DNA from: CAWDBV01 sp963800705
Lineage (GTDB): Bacteria; Actinomycetota; Thermoleophilia; Solirubrobacterales; 70-9
NCBI GenBank assembly: GCA_963800705.1
Contig: CAWDBV010000007.1
Location: 1-64,000, forward strand
Reading direction: 5' to 3'
DNA length: 64,000 nucleotides
Below are positions 48,788 to 57,749 of the stretch, one piece after another. The position numbers and the translations under genes are program-made. Position 1 is the stretch's first letter. Every line of letters starts with the position of its first letter. Below the pieces are notes generated by a model. It was not told where the DNA came from. It worked only from the letters and a program-made list of their open reading frames with translations, and made no database searches.

Positions 48788-49702
48788 CTAGTGGTAGACC
48801 CAGATCGGGTCGCCGAGCTCGATCCAGTTGTAGATGAAGCGCGAGAACTGGATCGGGTTGCGGACGCAGCCGTGGCTGGCGGGGCCGTTCGGCACCGAGG
48901 AATAGCCATGGGTCGCGTAGCCGCCGACGAAGTAGACCGAGTAGTACATGCGCTTGCCGTTGTAGCCCGGCTGCCTGAGGTAGAAGCTGTACTTGCCGGT
49001 CACGGTCGGCGTGCCGCCTGTGCCGGTCGCGACGTGAAAGGTGTGCTTCGGTACCCCACCCTCGGCGAGCGTCATCACCTGGCGCGAGATATCGACCTCG
49101 ACGTGCTTGCCGTTCGGCCCCTCGTCGGGGTGCTGGAGCGGGTAGGCGCCGCGGCCCTCGAGCAGCATCCGGAAGATCTTGCGGCTGTAGCGCTGGTTGC
49201 GGGCCATCTTGTTCGTCTTCCGGAAGGCGAGCACCGCGAGGTCGGTCGTCGAGTTCCAGCTCTTCTTGCCGCGCACGAAGAACCCCTGCTCGCGAAGCTT
49301 GGTGTGGAACATCGCCACGACGCCGCCCCTGCTGCCGTGGTGGAGCCTCGGCACGGCGACGTCGAAGCTCGTGCCACCGCTTCCCTGGGCGTCGGTCTCG
49401 GCGAAGATCTTGTAGGTGCAGCAGGCATCGACCTTGATCGGGATCGAGAACTTGCCCGCCGCGTTGCTCTGGACCGTCTCGGTCTCGGGCTTGTGGACGC
49501 CGACCTCGGTCGTCACCTTGACCGGAACGGAGCCGGCCGGGTCGACCTGGCCGTGGACGGCGACCTTCTGCGCGACCTTGGCGGCCTTGCCCTTGATGCC
49601 CTCGATCTCGAACGTCACGGCGGCGTGCGCCGGCGCAGCGCCGAGCAGCGCGGTCGCAACGGTCGCGGCAAGTAGAGCGGTCCTCGGTCCCGGCCTAGTC
49701 AT
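48788..49702 (-). CDS. L,D-transpeptidase (YkuD domain), exported
   Basis: 304 residues from ATG 49702: signal peptide (LLAATVATALLGAAPAHA), a beta-rich N-terminal domain (FEIEGIKGKAAKVAQKVAV), a PG-binding-like helix region (AMFHTKLREQGFFVRGKKSW), then the YkuD domain: HVEVDISRQVMTLAEGGV, MYYSVYFVGGYATHGYSSVP and catalytic ASHGCVRNP near residue 280 with the nucleophile Cys. It makes 3-3 or lipoprotein-type peptidoglycan cross-links. Divergent from the ABC exporter genes. Confidence 0.92.
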   Translation of the reverse strand: MTRPGPRTALLAATVATALLGAAPAHAAVTFEIEGIKGKAAKVAQKVAVHGQVDPAGSVPVKVTTEVGVHKPETETVQSNAAGKFSIPIKVDACCTYKIFAETDAQGSGGTSFDVAVPRLHHGSRGGVVAMFHTKLREQGFFVRGKKSWNSTTDLAVLAFRKTNKMARNQRYSRKIFRMLLEGRGAYPLQHPDEGPNGKHVEVDISRQVMTLAEGGVPKHTFHVATGTGGTPTVTGKYSFYLRQPGYNGKRMYYSVYFVGGYATHGYSSVPNGPASHGCVRNPIQFSRFIYNWIELGDPIWVYH

Positions 49703-49778
49703 TCGGCCGGGCATTGTTCCGGAAACGCCCGCGAAATGCATGCCGACTTGCGCGCATCCGTAGCCTGTCGCTCTGGCG

Positions 49779-50687
49779 ATGGAAAGGACTCCCCCAGATC
49801 CGGTGATCCAGCTGCGCGGCGTCGTGAAGCGCTTCGACGAGATCACCGCCGTCGACGGCCTCGACCTCGACGTCCCGCCGGGAATCTGCCTCGGCCTGCT
49901 GGGCCCTAACGGCGCCGGCAAGACGACGACGATGCGGATGCTGACCGGGCAGGTGATCCCGACCTCCGGCGAGCTGAGCGCGCTCGGGCGCGAGCTGCCG
50001 CGCGAGTCGAAGGCGGTGCGCGCGCAGATGGGCGTCGTCCCGCAGCTCGACAACCTCGACATCGACGTCACCGTCGAGGACAACCTCGCCGTCTACGCCC
50101 GCCTCTACCGCGTCAAGGACGTTCGCGCGGCCGTCGACCGCTGCCTCGACCTGGCCCGCCTGCAGGGGCGGCGAAAGGACGAGGTCGACAAGCTCTCGGG
50201 CGGGATGCGGCGTCGCCTGCTGCTCGCCCGCGGGCTCGTCCACGAACCGCCGCTGCTGCTGCTCGACGAGCCGACCGTAGGCCTCGACCCGCAGATCCGC
50301 ACCGAGCTCTGGTCGCTGATCGGCACGCTGCGCTCGCGTGGCAAGACGATCCTGATGTCGACCCACTACATCGAGGAGGCCGAGCGGCTCGCCGACGAGG
50401 TCGCGCTGATGGCGAACGGAAAGATCATCGCGCGCGGAAAGCCCGACGAGCTGATCCGCGAGCACGCCGGCGAGGTGACCGCAGAGGTCTACGCGCCCCC
50501 CGACCAGCTCGCCGAGACGCGGGCCGAGGCCGAGGCCGCCGGGCTCGCCGTTCGGCCCGCCGGCCCAGCGATCGCGATCGTCGGCGCCGAGAAGTCGACC
50601 GACGGGATCGTGCCCGAGGATGCCGTCCGGCGCGCCGCCTCGCTCGAGGACGTCTTCGTCCTGCTGACGGGAGAGGAGGCCGAGTGA
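49779..50687 (+). CDS. ABC transporter ATP-binding protein, NodI/DrrA-like
   Basis: 302 residues. Walker A GPNGAGKTTTMRMLTGQ, Q-loop VVPQLDNLDIDVTVEDNLAV (the PQxDNLD phrase is typical of NodI-type lipo-oligosaccharide exporters), signature KLSGGMRRRLLLARGLVHEP, Walker B LLLLDEPTVGLDPQIR and STHYIEEAERLAD. The C-terminal DrrA-like domain ends VFVLLTGEEAE. Followed by its permease 13 bases later. Confidence 0.92.
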   Translation: MERTPPDPVIQLRGVVKRFDEITAVDGLDLDVPPGICLGLLGPNGAGKTTTMRMLTGQVIPTSGELSALGRELPRESKAVRAQMGVVPQLDNLDIDVTVEDNLAVYARLYRVKDVRAAVDRCLDLARLQGRRKDEVDKLSGGMRRRLLLARGLVHEPPLLLLDEPTVGLDPQIRTELWSLIGTLRSRGKTILMSTHYIEEAERLADEVALMANGKIIARGKPDELIREHAGEVTAEVYAPPDQLAETRAEAEAAGLAVRPAGPAIAIVGAEKSTDGIVPEDAVRRAASLEDVFVLLTGEEAE

Positions 50688-50700
50688 TCGGCCTCCGTAG

Positions 50701-51525
50701 ATGGGTGGCCGAGTAGTGGAGAGCTCCGAGCTCGCGACCACGAGCGAGGTCAAGGTGCGCCGCCTCGACCCGGCGGCGATCACCGGCGTGATGAGCCGCG
50801 AGGTCGCCAACTTCCGCACCTACTGGAAGGGAACGACCTTCTCGAGCGTGCTCGAGCCGATCGTCTACCTGCTCGCCTTCGGGATCGGCCTCGGTGCGAC
50901 GCTCGTCGACCGTGTGCAGGGACTTTCCTACGTCGAGTTCGTCGGCACCGGGATGGTGGCTACGGCCGTGATCTTCTCGAGCGCGCTGCCGGCGATGTTC
51001 GGCACCTTCGTCAAGCACCGCTTCCAGAACACCTACGACGCGATCCTCGCCGCACCCGTCGACGTCGAGGAGCTGGTCACGGCCGAGATGCTCTGGATCG
51101 GGATCCGGGCCGGTTTCTACGGCTGCTTCCCGCTGCTCGTGACGATGATCTTCTTCGGCCTCGACCCGTCCTGGGGGATGCTGATCGTGCCCGTCTTCTG
51201 CTTCATCACCGCACTCGGCTTCGCGGGCTTCGGGATCGCGATGGCGGCGACGGTGGCCAAGATCGACCAGTTCAGTTACGTGACGACGCTGTTCGTGACG
51301 CCGCTGTTCATGATCGCCGGCACCTTCTTCCCGATCGACGATCTCCCCGAGTGGGCGCAGGTGGCGGCCAACTTCAACCCGCTCTACCAGCTCGTCGAGC
51401 TCGTCCGCCACGCCGCTTTCGGCTTCGAGTCGACCGACCCGCTCCGGATCGCCGCGCTGATCGCCTTCTCGGTGGTCATGTGGCGACTCGCCGTTCGCCA
51501 GATGGAGAAGCGGCTGATCGACTAA
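50701..51525 (+). CDS. ABC-2 permease, NodJ/DrrB-like
   Basis: 274 residues with six membrane helices: a cytoplasmic lead (TGVMSREVANFRTYWKGTTF), LEPIVYLLAFGIGLGATLVD, VATAVIFSSALPAMFGTF, the coupling-helix HRFQNTYDAILAAPVDVEEL, and the C-terminal TPLFMIAGTFFPIDDLPEWA, a NodJ-type sequence. With the ATPase it should export a lipid-linked sugar, lipid or drug. Confidence 0.9.
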   Translation: MGGRVVESSELATTSEVKVRRLDPAAITGVMSREVANFRTYWKGTTFSSVLEPIVYLLAFGIGLGATLVDRVQGLSYVEFVGTGMVATAVIFSSALPAMFGTFVKHRFQNTYDAILAAPVDVEELVTAEMLWIGIRAGFYGCFPLLVTMIFFGLDPSWGMLIVPVFCFITALGFAGFGIAMAATVAKIDQFSYVTTLFVTPLFMIAGTFFPIDDLPEWAQVAANFNPLYQLVELVRHAAFGFESTDPLRIAALIAFSVVMWRLAVRQMEKRLID

Positions 51526-51577
51526 GTCGCCGCGAGGGAGCAGAAAGCTACTCCGACGGGCTGGCGCTTCGGTGCCG

Positions 51578-52780
51578 CTACGCGGGCAGCGACTTCGCGC
51601 GCTTCCTGCACTTCTTCTTCTTCGCCTGGCTCTTGATCTTGGCGCATTTCTTCATTGCCGCAGTCCGTTGACCGGTCGGGCCGGGCGCGATCGTGGGACT
51701 CGCAATCGGAGTGGCCGGCGGCAGGGGCGCCGGTGGAGTGAGGGACGCGCCGGCCGCGCATTGGATGGCGACGTGGCGCGCCACGGTGCCGATGAACGAT
51801 GTCGAGCCGTCGAGCCCAATGAGTCGCTGGCCGGCGGGGCAGTCGTAGGGACCGTCTGTGCCGCCCCCCGGGGGCACTCCCCCATAGCCAGCCGCTGTGG
51901 TTATCGGCCCAGTGAGGTCTGCCGCCTGGCAGCGGACAGAGAGCTGGTCAATGAAGTCGCCCTCGCGTCCCTGGATCCCTACCGCAACCTGGCCGGGGTC
52001 GCAGCTCGTCGTGCCGACCAGGTCACCGGGAACCGGCCCCGCTCCAATCGTGCCGATCGCAGTCGCCCCGTCCTGGCAGAGCATCGTCGCGCTGCCGACG
52101 ACGTTTCCGGGTGTGGGGCCGATCTGTCCACGTTTCCCGGTGACGCCAGTCGCCGCCTTGCCGGCGGGACAATGCGTCGCTGCGGCATCCACGCTCGGCG
52201 CACCCCCGAGCTTCCCGTTGTTGGGGCCATTCGGATCACAAACGTCCCCGATGCCGTCGGCATCAGTGTCAACCTGTCCCGCGTTAGCCGAGGCGACACA
52301 GTTGTCAATTCCGTCGGCCACGCCGTCGCCGTCGCCGTCGCCGTCGATCACGAACGACGTCGCGGTTCCCGACGCTTGGACAATCGGTACGCCGTCGGTG
52401 CCGTTCGGGTCATAGCTGGCGGTGAAGTGGTAGGTGGCGACACCGTTGGAGGCCGCAGCGGGCACGCTTACCGCGACCGTGCCGGTGAGCCCCGTGTTAC
52501 CCGGCCCGAAGGTGACCTTCGTGCAGGGGCCGGCGATCGTGCCCAATGCAGCCTCTGCTACGAGACAGAGGTCGACTTTGGTCACCTGATTCGTGTCGCC
52601 GCCGCGAGTCAGGTCCGCCGTGTAGTCGATGGAGCCCGGCTTGATGACAGTGGGAGTTCCGGTCGGCGCGGTCGTGCTCAGCGTCACGAGGGCGTCACCG
52701 GCCATTGCCGCCGGCGCACTCGCGAGCGCACCCATCCCTGCCGTTACGAGCATCCCTGTGATCAGACGTGTTCGCCGCAT
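51578..52780 (-). CDS. Secreted protein with calcium-binding TSP3-type repeat and Lys/Cys tail
   Basis: 400 residues. Signal peptide (MRRTRLITGMLVTAGMGALA, cleavage after AMA), an Ig-like first domain (TKVTFGPGNTGLTGTVAVSV), a thrombospondin type 3-like calcium segment (DGDGDGDGVADGIDNC, DTDADGIGDVCDPNG), then a repeat rich in CPAGxxxxG (CPAGKAATGVTGKRGQIG, DFIDQLSVRCQA). After a Pro/Thr linker the C-terminus is MKKCAKIKSQAKKKKCRKRA. A promoter at 52821-52849 and a GGAGGGG ribosome site precede it. Confidence 0.85.
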   Translation of the reverse strand: MRRTRLITGMLVTAGMGALASAPAAMAGDALVTLSTTAPTGTPTVIKPGSIDYTADLTRGGDTNQVTKVDLCLVAEAALGTIAGPCTKVTFGPGNTGLTGTVAVSVPAAASNGVATYHFTASYDPNGTDGVPIVQASGTATSFVIDGDGDGDGVADGIDNCVASANAGQVDTDADGIGDVCDPNGPNNGKLGGAPSVDAAATHCPAGKAATGVTGKRGQIGPTPGNVVGSATMLCQDGATAIGTIGAGPVPGDLVGTTSCDPGQVAVGIQGREGDFIDQLSVRCQAADLTGPITTAAGYGGVPPGGGTDGPYDCPAGQRLIGLDGSTSFIGTVARHVAIQCAAGASLTPPAPLPPATPIASPTIAPGPTGQRTAAMKKCAKIKSQAKKKKCRKRAKSLPA

Positions 52781-52820
52781 CTTCCCCTCCCGGAATCGCT
52801 ATCTGCCTCTGACGAGACGG

Positions 52821-52849
52821 AGTCTAAAACAACCTGTCACGAGCGGCAA
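52821..52849 (-). promoter_or_regulatory. Sigma-70-type promoter for the TSP3-repeat protein gene
   Basis: On the minus strand TTGCCG (52849-52844) and TAGACT (52826-52821) are separated by exactly 17 bases, 40 bases upstream of the ATG at 52780. One of few places in the window with an A/T-rich promoter-like element. Confidence 0.6.
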
Positions 52850-52858
52850 GCGCCTGGT

Positions 52859-54013
52859 TCAACTCGCCACGGCCAGGGCCAGCGAGTTGTTGACCATGTG
52901 GGCGAGGATGCAAGGGCCGATCGAACCGGTCCGGTCATAGAGCCAGGCGAGTGCAACCCCCAGCAGCGCCAGCGGGACGACGGCCGTAATCCCGGTCGGG
53001 GCGTGGATTCCGCCGAAGATGAGCCCCGAGATCAGCGCCGCCGGCCACAGCGACAATTTCGAGCGCAGGCCGCCGAACAGGAAGCCGCGGAAGAAGGTCT
53101 CCTCGGAGATCGGCGCCACAACCGCGATCAGGAAGATGACCGCGGCGGCGGCCAGCGCCCCCTCGTCGAGCCCGAGCTCGCGCGCGATGTCCTCCTGGTC
53201 GGGCTCGATCACGAGCGCCGCGAAGACGGCGACAGCGATGTAGTAGGCGAACATCGTAAGCAGCGCGATCCCGATCGCCTTGGGACCGAAGCGCTGCCAG
53301 CCGAGCCGCGAGAGCGCCTCGCGGAGTTTGAACTCGCCCTCGCCCTTCGCGATGTAGAGCGAGGTCCCGATCAAGGTCGCGCCGAGCAGCGCCTGGGCGA
53401 CCAGCGTCGCCCCGGTCGACTCGAGGTCCGGGTCGAAGGGCAGGACGACGAGGGGGACGATGAGGATCCCGAGGCCGAGGCCGGCGAAAAGCCCCGAGAC
53501 CGTGCGCCGGGCCGTCCACGTCACCCAGGGAAAGCCTCCGGCACCGGCGGCGGGGACGCTGGCGGGTTTCGTCTTCGCGGTAGCGGGGCGCGCGCTGCCG
53601 AACGGGCGGTCGCGGACGACCACGGTGCCGGCCGTGAGATCGCCGAGCCGCTGGTTGCGGTCCGTTGACGCGATCAGGATCGGCCCGACGAAGAAGAAGT
53701 CGATGATCCGCATCACGTTGCGGATCGAGGCGGGCCCGAACCCCGGCTCCGATCCGTCGAGGCGCGTCACCTTCATCCCCATCGCGTGCTTGCCGAGCGT
53801 CCTGCCCCAGCGCCACTCCGAAAAAGCGAAGTAGTTGAACCAGAGCGTGGCGAGGACGACCGCGAGCCCGGCGTAGACATCGTCCGAAGCGTCGGTGGGG
53901 ACGAGGCCGAGCACAATGACCACCGCGAACAGCGCGACCCCGTTGTCGATCGCCGACGCGACCACCCGGTTGAAGAGCGATTCGTAGATCGGCTTCGCCG
54001 CGGTCCCGGTCAA
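52859..54013 (-). CDS. RDD domain-CPBP intramembrane metalloprotease fusion
   Basis: 384 residues from TTG 54013 (overlapping the HAD stop). Residues 1-140 are an RDD membrane domain (SAIDNGVALFAVVIV, GRTLGKHAMGMKVTR, NVMRIIDFF, RNQRLGDLTAGTVVV). Residues 165-384 are a CPBP (Abi/Rce1) protease with EETFFRG at 304-310, GGIHAPTG at 334-341 and HMVNNS at 372-377, the three conserved motifs that bind zinc and catalyse. The fusion of both is unusual; RDD may recruit a membrane substrate. Confidence 0.88.
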   Translation of the reverse strand: MTGTAAKPIYESLFNRVVASAIDNGVALFAVVIVLGLVPTDASDDVYAGLAVVLATLWFNYFAFSEWRWGRTLGKHAMGMKVTRLDGSEPGFGPASIRNVMRIIDFFFVGPILIASTDRNQRLGDLTAGTVVVRDRPFGSARPATAKTKPASVPAAGAGGFPWVTWTARRTVSGLFAGLGLGILIVPLVVLPFDPDLESTGATLVAQALLGATLIGTSLYIAKGEGEFKLREALSRLGWQRFGPKAIGIALLTMFAYYIAVAVFAALVIEPDQEDIARELGLDEGALAAAAVIFLIAVVAPISEETFFRGFLFGGLRSKLSLWPAALISGLIFGGIHAPTGITAVVPLALLGVALAWLYDRTGSIGPCILAHMVNNSLALAVAS

Positions 54014-54675
54014 GGCGCGGGATGCTGCACGATCTCGGCGAGCGAGGAGATCCGGCCCTCTCCTGACGAGGCGTCGCGGTCGATCAAAAGTGCCTCTATC
54101 CCCGCGGCGCGGGCCCCGTCGAGGTCCTCCTCAGGCGTGTCGCCCACGTGCAGCGCCTCGGCCGGCTGGCAGCCCGCGAGCGCGAGCGCGCGCTCGAAGA
54201 TCGCCGGATCGGGCTTCCGCGCCCCCGCCGAGGCCGAGCTGACGACACCGTCGAGCTCGGACGCGAGCCCGCAGCGCTCGAGCACGGTTTGCAGGGAAAT
54301 GTCCCAGTTCGAGACGACGATCCGCCTCACCTTGCGCGAGCCGAGATCGCGCAGCGCCGGCTCGGCATCGGGATAGGGGCGGAAGCGCACCGACCCGAGC
54401 AGCTGCTCGACCGACACCTCGACGCCGAGCTCCTCGGTGAGCACCTCGGCGCAGCGCTCGCGCAGGCCGGCGAGGCTCCCCTCGTCGCGGCCTTCGTGCG
54501 CGTGCCGCTTGTAGAAGTCCATCTCGGCGCGGACCGCGGCGACCAGCGCCCCATCGCTGATCCGATCGGGTATCTCAGCGCGCAGGTGTACCCAGGGCGG
54601 CTCGAGGTCGACGAGGGTCCCGAGCGCGTCGAGAAACACGGCCCTGAACGTGAAATCGCGCTCACCGGTCACCAA
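54010..54675 (-). CDS. HAD-superfamily hydrolase
   Basis: 221 residues from TTG 54675 or GTG 54672. Motif I FLDALGTLVDLEPP (Asp nucleophile), motif II VVSNWDISLQ, motif III Lys in GARKPDPAIFERAL and motif IV HVGDTPEEDLDGARAAG; cap domain in between. A phosphatase-type HAD of the 2-haloacid dehalogenase/phosphoglycolate phosphatase group; substrate unknown. Confidence 0.9.
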   Translation of the reverse strand: MVTGERDFTFRAVFLDALGTLVDLEPPWVHLRAEIPDRISDGALVAAVRAEMDFYKRHAHEGRDEGSLAGLRERCAEVLTEELGVEVSVEQLLGSVRFRPYPDAEPALRDLGSRKVRRIVVSNWDISLQTVLERCGLASELDGVVSSASAGARKPDPAIFERALALAGCQPAEALHVGDTPEEDLDGARAAGIEALLIDRDASSGEGRISSLAEIVQHPAP

Positions 54676-54694
54676 GATGGGAGGCTAACCCTCA

Positions 54695-55480
54695 ATGGAA
54701 GAAAGCTTCTGGCAGCAGAACGGCAACGAGATCTCCGCCGCGATCACGATCCTGGTCGCGGTGCTCATCGCCGTGCTCGTCGACCGCTTCATCTTCGGCC
54801 GCGCCGAGGCCGCAGCGTCGAGAGTCGACACCCAGACCTTCTCGCGCGAGGCGCGCACCCGGCTTCGCGTCCTGCGCAGGCTGCTGTTCGTGGTCATCAT
54901 CCTGATCGGCGCTGCGCTCGCGCTGAGCCAGTTCGCCGAGATCAAGCGCCTGGCGCAGGGTGTGCTCGCCTCGACCGCGGTGCTCGGGCTCGTGATCGGT
55001 TTCGCGGGACGGAACGTGATCGCGAACGCGGTCGCCGGGGTGCTGATGGCGATCACGCAGCCGATCCGGATCGGTGACCTGGTCACCATCCAGGAGCAGG
55101 AGGGCCGCGTCGTCGACATCGCGCTCACCTACACCTCGATCGACAGCGGCGACGGCAAGCTGATCGTGATCCCGAACGAGATGCTGACCACGAACGTGGT
55201 GGTGAACCGCTCCTCGGGCAGCGCCCGAGCGCCGCTCGTGGCCGAGATCCTGGTTCCCCGCGACACCGACATCGACGCGGCTCGAAAAGCCCTGGAAACA
55301 GTCGGAATCGACTCTGTTGGCCTCGCCGAGCTGACCGTTGACGGCGCCCGGCTCGAGCTCAAGACCGAGAGCGAACCGGGCCGCAGCCGGGCCGACCAGG
55401 AGTCCGAGCTGCGCGAGCGTGCCCAGGCGGCCCTGCAGCGGGCAAACCTGCTCGCCCCGCTACCCTCTTCCGAGGAATGA
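54695..55480 (+). CDS. Small-conductance mechanosensitive channel (MscS family)
   Basis: 261 residues: two to three N-terminal helices (AAITILVAVLIAVLVDRFIF, LLFVVIILIGAALALSQFAE), the pore helix GVLASTAVLGLVIGFAGRNV, and the beta domain ITQPIRIGDLVTIQEQEGRV followed by VIPNEMLTTNVVVN. It releases osmolytes on membrane tension. Divergent from the HAD gene; its stop overlaps the PBP start as ATGA. Confidence 0.92.
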   Translation: MEESFWQQNGNEISAAITILVAVLIAVLVDRFIFGRAEAAASRVDTQTFSREARTRLRVLRRLLFVVIILIGAALALSQFAEIKRLAQGVLASTAVLGLVIGFAGRNVIANAVAGVLMAITQPIRIGDLVTIQEQEGRVVDIALTYTSIDSGDGKLIVIPNEMLTTNVVVNRSSGSARAPLVAEILVPRDTDIDAARKALETVGIDSVGLAELTVDGARLELKTESEPGRSRADQESELRERAQAALQRANLLAPLPSSEE

Positions 55481-57708
55481 GCGCGAGTGCACGCAGAAGG
55501 CACCGGCGGTCAGGCAGGAAGCGAAACCCGTTCCTGCTGGCGCTGGTCATATTGGGATCCGGGGTTGCGATGTTCGCCCTTGCCGGCGGCATCTACGTGC
55601 TCGGGGTCGCCGCCCAGACCCCTCCGATAGACGACCTGCAGGCCGTCGACGAGGGCGCCAACTCGATCATCTATGCGGCAGATGGCAGCCGGCTCGGCTT
55701 CATCCAGTCCGACGAGTCGCGGACCCCGGTTCGCCTCGACCAGATCCCGCAGGACGTTCAGGACGCGACAATCGCGATCGAGGACGAGCGCTTCTACGAC
55801 CACAACGGGGTCGACCTCGAGGGCGTGGCGCGCGCGGCGCTCAACAACCTCTCGGCCGGTGAGACCAAGCAGGGCGGCTCGACGATCACGATGCAGCTCG
55901 CCCGCAACCTCTACATCGACGATCCGAAGCGCGACCTGTCCCGAAAGATCAAGGAGGCGGCGCTCGCCGAGGAGATCGAGGACGCGCACGACAAGGACTG
56001 GATCCTCGAGCAGTACCTGAACACGGCCTCCTACGGCACCGTCGATGGCCGCACTGCGGTCGGCGTCGAGGCCGCCTCGCAGACCTACTTCGCGAAGCCC
56101 GCCAAGGACCTCGACCTCGCCGACTCGGCGCTGCTCGCCGGCCTTCCCCAGTCGCCTTCGCAGTACAACCCGTTCTTGAACGAGAGCGGGGCGCTCGAGC
56201 GCCGCGATGACGTGCTCGACAAGATGGAGCAGCTCGACTACATCAGCGAGGAGGAGACGGAGGATGCCAAGGACGAGGCGATCGACCTCAACCAGGGCAC
56301 GAAGTACACGCGGATCCGAGAGCCCTACTTCTTCGACTTCGTCGAGCAGCAGCTGATCGACGAGTACGGCGTAAACACGGTGCGTCGCGGCGGGCTCAAG
56401 GTCTACACGACGATCGACCCTGTGCTCCAGGAAGCGGGCCGCGCGGCAATCGACGGCACGCTCGGCCTCCCCGACGACCCGTCCTCGGCAGTGGTCGCGA
56501 TCGACCCCAACAACGGCTACGTGAAGGCGATGGCCTCGAGCGGCAGCTACGAGCACGAGCAGTACAACCTCGCCGCCCAGGGCCACCGCCAGCCGGGCTC
56601 GGCCTTCAAGACGTTCGCGCTCACGACCGCGATCCGGCGCGGGATCGACCCCGACGAGACCTTCTACACCTCGAAGAAACTCGACCTCGACCTGCCCGAG
56701 TACGGGCACTGGGAGGTGTCGACCTACAGCGACAGCTACAGCGGCAGCATGAGCCTCCACGAGGCGACGCTGCAGTCCGACAACACCGTCTACGCGCAGC
56801 TCTCTCTCGACCTCGGCCCCGACTCGATCGCCGACACCGCCCACGACATGGGAATCGTCAGCGATCTCGACGGGCTGCCCTCCGAGACGCTCGGCGGCCT
56901 TCGGGTAGGCGTCTCGCCGCTCGAGATGGCGAACGCGTACGCGACCCTCGCCTCGGGTGGCGTTCGCAACAAGCCGATCGCGATCAAGTCGGTGAAGTTC
57001 CCCGATGGTTCCGAGGACGAGCTCGGCGAGCCCGAGCGGGAGCGGGTCTTCTCCGACGGCGTCGCGGCCGAGGTGCGCACGATCCTCGAGGACAACATCG
57101 AGGGCGGCACGGGAACCGCGGCCAACATCTCCGCCTGCAGCGGCGACGGCGGCAAGACCGGCACGACCGACGACTTCAACGACGCCTGGTTCGCGGGCTG
57201 GGCGGGCCCGCAGCTAGCCGCGGCCTCCTGGGTCGGCTATCCCGACGCGCTGCGCTCGATGTCCTCGGTGCACGGCGTCGCGGTCGCCGGCGGAACCTTC
57301 CCGGCCGAGATCTGGGGCCAGTTCATGGACACGGCCGCGACCGATTGCCCGGAGTTCCCCGAGGTCACCGAGCCGGTCGAGTGGGTCCCGTTCCACGGCG
57401 AGTTCTCGAGCGAGAGCGGCTCGGGCTGCGACACCTCCTCGACGAGCTCGGGCTCCTATGACGAGCTCTCGGGCTCGGGAAGCACCTGCGGCGAGCCCGC
57501 CGCGCCGACGACGACCGCCGAGGAGGAGACCAAGGACGAGAAGGGCAACACCGGCGGCGGCGGAGGAGGAGGAGGAAACAGCAACGGCAACTACGCGCCC
57601 GGCAAGGGCCAGAAGCCGGCGCCTTCTCCGGCACCCGCCCCGGCACCTCCGCCGACTCCCGAGCCGGTGCCCGTTGATCCGGGCACGGGCGGCGGCGTCT
57701 CTCCCTGA
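55477..57708 (+). CDS. Class A penicillin-binding protein (transglycosylase/transpeptidase)
   Basis: 743 residues. One N-terminal helix, GT51 domain with catalytic Glu in IEDERFYDHNGVD (about residue 103) and GGSTITMQLARNLYIDDPK, transpeptidase with Ser375-Lys378 in RQPGSAFKTF, Ser434-Asp-Asn436 and Lys560-Thr-Gly. The C-terminal 100 residues are a low-complexity Ser/Gly/Pro tail with a possible disulfide (GCDTSSTSSGSYDELSGSGS) outside the membrane. It polymerises and cross-links peptidoglycan. Followed directly by membrane glycosyltransferases. Confidence 0.95.
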   Translation: MSASARRRHRRSGRKRNPFLLALVILGSGVAMFALAGGIYVLGVAAQTPPIDDLQAVDEGANSIIYAADGSRLGFIQSDESRTPVRLDQIPQDVQDATIAIEDERFYDHNGVDLEGVARAALNNLSAGETKQGGSTITMQLARNLYIDDPKRDLSRKIKEAALAEEIEDAHDKDWILEQYLNTASYGTVDGRTAVGVEAASQTYFAKPAKDLDLADSALLAGLPQSPSQYNPFLNESGALERRDDVLDKMEQLDYISEEETEDAKDEAIDLNQGTKYTRIREPYFFDFVEQQLIDEYGVNTVRRGGLKVYTTIDPVLQEAGRAAIDGTLGLPDDPSSAVVAIDPNNGYVKAMASSGSYEHEQYNLAAQGHRQPGSAFKTFALTTAIRRGIDPDETFYTSKKLDLDLPEYGHWEVSTYSDSYSGSMSLHEATLQSDNTVYAQLSLDLGPDSIADTAHDMGIVSDLDGLPSETLGGLRVGVSPLEMANAYATLASGGVRNKPIAIKSVKFPDGSEDELGEPERERVFSDGVAAEVRTILEDNIEGGTGTAANISACSGDGGKTGTTDDFNDAWFAGWAGPQLAAASWVGYPDALRSMSSVHGVAVAGGTFPAEIWGQFMDTAATDCPEFPEVTEPVEWVPFHGEFSSESGSGCDTSSTSSGSYDELSGSGSTCGEPAAPTTTAEEETKDEKGNTGGGGGGGGNSNGNYAPGKGQKPAPSPAPAPAPPPTPEPVPVDPGTGGGVSP

Positions 57709-57749
57709 GCGCAGTCCGGCGGCGCGCGCCGGCGATCGCATTCGCGGTC

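Noticed and set aside
51572..53668. 698-codon plus-strand open frame
   Set aside because: Antisense to the TSP3-repeat and RDD-CPBP genes; no domain and Arg-biased composition.
54148..55077. Plus-strand 309-codon frame over the HAD and MscS genes
   Set aside because: Shadow frame; the HAD and MscS proteins have complete motif sets in other frames.
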